Below are positions 12,169 to 15,931 of a DNA stretch of 15,931 nt, piece after piece. Source of the DNA: an uncultured Clostridia bacterium (lineage in GTDB: Bacteria > Bacillota > Clostridia > Oscillospirales > Acutalibacteraceae); assembly GCA_947623765.1 (NCBI GenBank), contig CANQIG010000016.1, forward strand, positions 1 through 15,931, read 5' to 3'. The translations under genes were made by a program, and so were the position numbers. Each line of letters begins with the position of its first letter. Positions within the stretch are counted from its first letter, which is position 1. The notes below the pieces were generated by a model. The model made no database searches, was not told where the DNA came from, and saw only the letters and a program-made list of their open reading frames with translations.

Positions 12169-13689
12169 TTACGGCCTGCAGAGCACGACGTCCGGGCCTT
12201 CTTCCAGAGGGATCTCCGGCTTTTGCCAGACGTACTTCGAGCGCCCGTCCGCCGCGAGGCCGCGCGCGCGGAGCGCCGCGCCGTCCGCCTGCGCGACGAA
12301 GGTGAGCTGGTGGTTCCGGATGCCGTGCGGGCCGTTATAGAAACGCTCGGTGACGCACCGCGTCTCCCGGATGGCGTCCTTCGTCTGGAAGCGCTCCCAG
12401 AGGAGGCGCGCGGCGGCGTCCGAGACCGACTCGTTGATCTTGACGGTCGCCTCCGGCAGGCGCGGGCCGTCCTCCGTTTTCTCATACAGCGCGTCCTCCC
12501 CCGCGGTGAGGAGCAGCGCGACGGAGAGCCGAAACGCGCCCTTCTGCGTCAGCAGATGGACGTCCGGGTCGAAGGTGACGAAGTTCTTCGCGAGACGTTC
12601 CGCGAGGGCGACGATGTGCTCGTTCGCACGGGATTTGTCGAATTTTTCGCAGCTCTCGCGCATCCGACGCAGCCGATCGCGGTGCTCGATCAGCGAGGAG
12701 ACGACGGCGGAGAAGTTGTCCTTCGTGATGCGCACGCCCATGTCGTGCGTCTGGAGGAAGTTGGCGTTGTCCTCCTCCTGCCCGGGGATCGCGTCGAACA
12801 CGGCGAGCGGCAGGTTGCACGCGAGCGCCTCGGAGACCGTGAGCCCGCCGGGCTTTGTGACGATGAGGTCGGAGGCGTGCATATAGCGTTCCACCTCCTG
12901 CGTGAAGCCGAGGAGCTTCGTCTTCTTCGGCGATTCGCGCATTTCCGCCTCGATTGTCTCATAGAGCTTTTTGTTGTTCCCGGTGATGATGATCATCTGG
13001 AGCTCGAGCGGCGATTTGGAGAGCGCGCGGTAGAGCGCGGCGATGTTCGTTACGCCCATGCTCCCCGCCATAAACAGGATCGTCGGGACGTCGGGCGAAA
13101 GGCCCATCTCGGCGAGCAGCGTCGCCTGGTCCTCCTTGTCGAAGAACACGTCGTGCACCGGGATGCCGAAGGGATGGATCGAGTCCTTCGGGATGCCGAG
13201 CGCGGTGAGCTCGCTCACCATGTCCCCGGAGGCGACGACGTACGCGTCCACCGCCGGGGCGATCCACGCTTTATGTACGCCGTAATCCGTCATGATGCAG
13301 ATGAGCGGCACGGTGATCTTCCCGGATTCCTTGAGGCTCGAGACCATCTCCGTCGCGAACGGGTGCACGCTGATGACGACGTCCGGCGCGGCGTCGAGCA
13401 GATGCGGCAGAAGCTGCAGGCCGATCAGCTCCGTCGCGCGCGGCACGAAATCCCCGAGGATCGTGTCCTGGTTCGTCTTTTTGTAGAGCCTGCCGAAAAG
13501 CCCCGGGGTGCGCTTTGCCATGAAGAGGTAGCTGTCCACCACGGTCTTGTCGAGCACCTTGCCGATGCTCTTGAGAAAATCCATCTGGATGACGTCGTGC
13601 GGCGTCTCCTCCCGGATGTATTTTTCGAGCGCCGCTGCGGCCCGCAGATGGCCGCCTCCGGTCGCGCAGGTCAGGATCAGAATTCGCAT
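12169..13689 (-). CDS. UgtP/MGD-type glycolipid glycosyltransferase with C-terminal Nudix-like extension
   Basis: A 506-residue protein. Residues 1-370 match the MGDG synthase/UgtP family, which transfers sugar from a UDP-sugar to diacylglycerol at the inner face of the membrane (glycolipids, lipoteichoic acid anchor). The N-terminal acceptor domain starts MRILILTCATGGGHLRAA (GGGH 11-14); the GT28 domain has MAGSMGV (207-213), TKPGGLTVSEALA (278-290) for nucleotide-sugar binding and GQEEDNANF (303-311). UgtP is about 380 residues; here some 130 more follow. Residues about 385-500 look like a Nudix fold: strand RLSVALLL (387-394), then a box with exact Nudix spacing, A414-x5-E420-x7-R428-L-L-x-E432-R433. 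Two of the three metal-binding Glu of the REUxEE element are Leu429 and Arg433, so catalysis is unlikely. ATG with AGGGGA upstream. Divergent from the VanW lipoprotein gene. The acceptor lipid and sugar are not determined. Confidence 0.85.
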   Translation of the reverse strand: MRILILTCATGGGHLRAAAALEKYIREETPHDVIQMDFLKSIGKVLDKTVVDSYLFMAKRTPGLFGRLYKKTNQDTILGDFVPRATELIGLQLLPHLLDAAPDVVISVHPFATEMVSSLKESGKITVPLICIMTDYGVHKAWIAPAVDAYVVASGDMVSELTALGIPKDSIHPFGIPVHDVFFDKEDQATLLAEMGLSPDVPTILFMAGSMGVTNIAALYRALSKSPLELQMIIITGNNKKLYETIEAEMRESPKKTKLLGFTQEVERYMHASDLIVTKPGGLTVSEALACNLPLAVFDAIPGQEEDNANFLQTHDMGVRITKDNFSAVVSSLIEHRDRLRRMRESCEKFDKSRANEHIVALAERLAKNFVTFDPDVHLLTQKGAFRLSVALLLTAGEDALYEKTEDGPRLPEATVKINESVSDAAARLLWERFQTKDAIRETRCVTERFYNGPHGIRNHQLTFVAQADGAALRARGLAADGRSKYVWQKPEIPLEEGPDVVLCRP

Positions 13690-13730
13690 ATCTCTTCCCC
13701 TTTCTCACCTTGGTTCCGTGATTCCTCATA

Positions 13731-13739
13731 ATCATAGCA
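13731..13739 (-). promoter_or_regulatory. Extended -10 promoter of the glycosyltransferase gene
   Basis: TGC-TATGAT on the minus strand (13739-13731), an extended -10. No recognisable -35 exists at 16-18 bp, but A/T-rich sequence lies upstream. Start expected near 13724, about 35 nt before the ATG. Confidence 0.5.
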
Positions 13740-13810
13740 CATTTTTGAAAAAAATACCAGTCTTTTTCGCGGTTTGCAGTTTTTTTGCATGGGCGTTTCC
13801 AACTTGTGTC

Positions 13811-13839
13811 TTTACTTTTCCCCTTTTCTGTCGTATAAT
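13811..13839 (+). promoter_or_regulatory. Sigma-A promoter of the VanW-family lipoprotein gene
   Basis: TTTACT (13811-13816), 17-bp spacer, perfect TATAAT (13834-13839). Start expected near 13846, some 54 nt before the chosen start codon. About 70 bp separate it from the divergent glycosyltransferase promoter. Confidence 0.82.
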
Positions 13840-13899
13840 AGAAAACGGACCGCCGTCTGCGGCGGCTTTTGGGATGTTGGGAAAGGATGTGCCTGTTCT

Positions 13900-15492
13900 G
13901 TGAAAAAGGAAATGAAAAAGAATCATCATATGCCCTGCCGCGCGGCGGCGGGGATCCTCGCGCTGCTCCTGCTCGCAGGCGCGGCGGGCTGCCAGCAGAC
14001 CACGGAAAGCGCTTCGGCTTCCGGGCCTTCCTCGACCGCAGTCTCTCAGCCGAAAAAGGACGGCTATCCGGAAGGGACTTCGGTGGACGGGATCGACATT
14101 TCCGGCTGCTCAGTGGAGGAGGCGATCGCGCTCTGCAAGCCGATGCTCGACGAGAAGATCCGTTCGCTCTCCGTCACGGTCAAGAATAAGACCGGGGAGC
14201 TTGAGATCACCGGCGAGGAGGTCGGCGTCTCCACGGACCGGCTGAGCGATTCGCTCACACAGCTGAAGGAAAAGAATACGCCCGGCGCTTATAAATTCGC
14301 CCTGCGCTCCGATCTGGACGCGATCAAGGCGATCCTGACGAACGGCGCCGCCGCGCTCGAGACCGAGGCGAAGGACGCCACGGTGGAGGGCTTTGACAGC
14401 GACGCGGGGGAGTTCCGCTTCACCCCGAGCGAAGACGGCGAAGCGGTGGATGTGGAAAAGACGGCGGCCGCCGTGCAGGACCTGTTCACCTCGGGCGGCG
14501 GGACGGTCGAGCCGGTGATGAAAGCGGTCCCGGCGGAGGTGACGGAGGACGATCTGCGGGAGAAGTTCGTCCGGCTCTCCGAGTACACGACGGAATCGAC
14601 GAATACGGAAAACGGAAATTACAATATGGCGCTCGCGCTGGAATACGTGAACGGCACGGTGCTGCAGCCGGGGGATACGTTCTCCTATGAGGCGACCATC
14701 GGCAACTCCACCGACCCGGCGGGCGGCTGGAAGCAGGCCGGCGGGCTTTCCGGCGGCGCGATCGTGCAGATGTACGGCGGCGGGATCTGCCAGGCCTCCT
14801 CGACGATCTACGTCGCGGCGGTCAAGGCTGGGATGACGATCGTCGAGCGCAACGAGCACTCCAACCCCTCCACCTACATCCCGAAGGGGCTGGACGCCAT
14901 GGTGAGCTACGGGGATTTCGACCTGCGGTTCACGAACGAGCTCGACAGCGCCGTGTACATCATGAGCTGGATGGACGGCACGACGCTGCACGTCGAGTTC
15001 TACGGCAAAAAGCAGGACGACTGGGACAGCATCGAGGTGTATTCCGAGGAGACCGGCACGACGCCTCCGCTGGACACCGTGAGCTATGTGGTTGACAACG
15101 GACTGGCGCAGGGCGAGGTCTCGGAGCCGAGCTCCGGGAATTACGGCTATACCGCAAGGGCATGGCGGGAGTACATCAAGGACGGTGTGACCGTGAAGAC
15201 GGAGGAGCTCAGAAGCTCCGAATATCCCGCGACGGGAACGATCTACCGCGTCGGGCCGGGTACGGACATCAACGCGCTGCGGGCGACGCCCACCCCGCGG
15301 CCGACCAGTAATCCGTGGGGCAGCGTCGGCGGTGTCGGCGGCGGTACCGACGGCACGGTTTATCCGTGGGGCGGCGGATACTACCCCGGGATCGGAGAAA
15401 ACAACCCGTGGGGCGGCGGCTCATGGGGCAGCGGCTCGTGGGGCGGCTCGATCACTCCGGATGATAACGGCGGGGCGACGCCTGCGCCGTGA
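13900..15492 (+). CDS. VanW-family lipoprotein with peptidoglycan-binding and G5-like regions
   Basis: A 530-residue predicted cell-surface lipoprotein. A basic, hydrophobic signal peptide (1-30) ends in LLAGAAGC, giving lipidated C31, followed by a Ser/Thr linker. About 60-215 resembles the putative peptidoglycan-binding region found before VanW domains (GTSVDGIDISGCSVEEA). The VanW domain spans about 227-370, with NMALALEYVNGTVLQPGDTF (242-261), the GGGICQASSTIY motif (293-304) and ERNEHSNPSTYIPKGLDAMV (316-335). About 378-452 resembles a G5 domain (AWREYIKDGV, 421-430). The tail (about 468-530) is Gly/Trp/Tyr/Pro-rich with NPWG/PWGGG/GSWG repeats. A role in the cell wall is likely; VanW itself has no settled activity. 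Start: GTG at 13900 with AAAGGA 12 nt upstream; an ATG four codons later (13912) is possible but its ribosome binding site is too close. Confidence 0.88.
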   Translation: MKKEMKKNHHMPCRAAAGILALLLLAGAAGCQQTTESASASGPSSTAVSQPKKDGYPEGTSVDGIDISGCSVEEAIALCKPMLDEKIRSLSVTVKNKTGELEITGEEVGVSTDRLSDSLTQLKEKNTPGAYKFALRSDLDAIKAILTNGAAALETEAKDATVEGFDSDAGEFRFTPSEDGEAVDVEKTAAAVQDLFTSGGGTVEPVMKAVPAEVTEDDLREKFVRLSEYTTESTNTENGNYNMALALEYVNGTVLQPGDTFSYEATIGNSTDPAGGWKQAGGLSGGAIVQMYGGGICQASSTIYVAAVKAGMTIVERNEHSNPSTYIPKGLDAMVSYGDFDLRFTNELDSAVYIMSWMDGTTLHVEFYGKKQDDWDSIEVYSEETGTTPPLDTVSYVVDNGLAQGEVSEPSSGNYGYTARAWREYIKDGVTVKTEELRSSEYPATGTIYRVGPGTDINALRATPTPRPTSNPWGSVGGVGGGTDGTVYPWGGGYYPGIGENNPWGGGSWGSGSWGGSITPDDNGGATPAP

Positions 15493-15506
15493 TGATCGGA
15501 ACATCA

Positions 15507-15536
15507 CCCCCTGCTCCCAAAGGGCAGGGGGATTTC
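15507..15536 (+). terminator. Hairpin after the VanW lipoprotein gene, probable weak terminator
   Basis: CCCCCTGC (15507-15514) and GCAGGGGG (15524-15531) form an 8-bp GC stem with a 9-nt loop, followed by ATTTCCTCTT. The U-tract is poor, so some read-through into nadE is likely; no good separate nadE promoter is visible. Confidence 0.55.
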
Positions 15537-15560
15537 CTCTTGAAGAAAGAGCGTGAAACT

Positions 15561-15931
15561 ATGCAGGAGAATTTCGGCTATGTGCGCGTGGCGGCGGCGA
15601 CGCCTGCCGTGCGTGTGGCGGACCCCGTGGGGAACGTGCGGGCGATCGAGGCGTGTATGATAGAAGCGGCGGCAAAGGGCGCGGCGGTCATCGCGTTCCC
15701 GGAGCTCGCCGTCACCGGTTATACCTGCGGCGATCTGTTCAAGGACCGCGCGCTGATGGCGGCGGCGGAGAAGAGCCTTTTCGATCTGATCGAGCGGACG
15801 AAGAACCTCGACATCCTCTGCGCCGTGGGGATGCCCGTGCCGTCGGGCGGGGCACTCTACAACTGCGCCGCCGTCTTCGCGAAGGGCAGGCTCCTCGGCC
15901 TGCCCGCAAAGCAGAACATCCCGGTCTATTC
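15561..15931 (+). CDS. nadE: Glutamine-dependent NAD+ synthetase, N-terminal part
   Basis: The window holds 123 codons of the amino-terminal nitrilase-type glutaminase domain; the gene runs off the right edge. It starts MQENFGYVRVAAATP and contains the family segment FPELAVTGYTCGDLF (46-60), with catalytic E48, and LLGLPAKQNIPVY (111-123), where K117 is the triad lysine. The catalytic Cys and the synthetase domain lie beyond the window. The enzyme hydrolyses glutamine and channels ammonia to deamido-NAD, the last step of NAD synthesis. ATG at 15561 has only a weak ribosome binding site (AAAGAG). An in-frame TTG at 15540 would add seven residues. It follows the VanW lipoprotein gene by 68 nt on the same strand. 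Confidence 0.9.
   Translation, partial: MQENFGYVRVAAATPAVRVADPVGNVRAIEACMIEAAAKGAAVIAFPELAVTGYTCGDLFKDRALMAAAEKSLFDLIERTKNLDILCAVGMPVPSGGALYNCAAVFAKGRLLGLPAKQNIPVY

Noticed and set aside
10287..12485. 732-codon minus-strand open frame across ldhA
   Set aside because: Antisense to ldhA, passes through two terminators, and overlaps spoVAE in another frame.
12223..13731. 502-codon plus-strand open frame
   Set aside because: Antisense to the glycosyltransferase gene; no ribosome binding site and no protein-like motif.
14110..14991. 293-codon minus-strand open frame under the VanW gene
   Set aside because: Shadow of the VanW lipoprotein gene; Arg/His-rich with no motif.

Overview
The window looks like chromosome from a GC-rich, endospore-forming member of the Clostridia (Firmicutes). 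An Oscillospirales-type gut bacterium is the most likely source, but the species cannot be read from the sequence. The evidence is a SpoVAE homologue, an ECF-type vitamin transporter subunit, an LdhA-type D-lactate dehydrogenase, a UgtP-like glycolipid glycosyltransferase, a VanW-family lipoprotein, Firmicute-type ribosome binding sites and near-consensus sigma-A promoters. Genes are GC-rich on both strands, so long antisense open frames are common and were discarded.

Layout. Positions 1-73 are the 5' two thirds of a minus-strand 5S rRNA gene with its own strong promoter (118-146). Next on the minus strand come a membrane-anchored, apparently catalytically dead SGNH/GDSL-like protein (227-1234), a metal-dependent amidohydrolase (1400-2545) and an ECF transporter S component (2644-3225). 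Positions 3226-3916 carry no convincing gene. They hold a minus-strand promoter, two tandem diverged copies of a roughly 200-bp repeat, and a strong terminator that belongs to the following DUF362 gene (3917-4831). Then come the K+ uptake pair trkH/trkA (4998-7838) and a translationally coupled pair, a FliB-family lysine methylase-like protein followed by hemW (7990-10121), driven by a near-perfect sigma-A promoter.

From 10279 gene orientation alternates: a 49-residue membrane peptide (plus), an orphan spoVAE (minus), ldhA (plus), a UgtP/MGD-type glycosyltransferase with an extra C-terminal domain (minus), a VanW lipoprotein (plus) and the 5' end of glutamine-dependent NAD synthetase (plus, running off the window). 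Bidirectional terminators separate the convergent pairs at about 10566 and 12101.

The genes do not form one pathway. Coherent units are trkA-trkH (K+ uptake and its nucleotide-gated regulator), the FliB-like/hemW pair (two proteins likely to carry Fe-S clusters), and the divergent glycosyltransferase/VanW pair (both cell-envelope). The most notable observations are: a degenerate Nudix box, with exact Nudix spacing, in the C-terminal extension of the glycosyltransferase; the tandem noncoding repeat; a DUF362 gene whose only well-placed start is a non-standard ACG; an orphan spoVAE; and an SGNH-like protein lacking all recognisable catalytic residues. I did not find a clear new multi-gene defence or mobile system.
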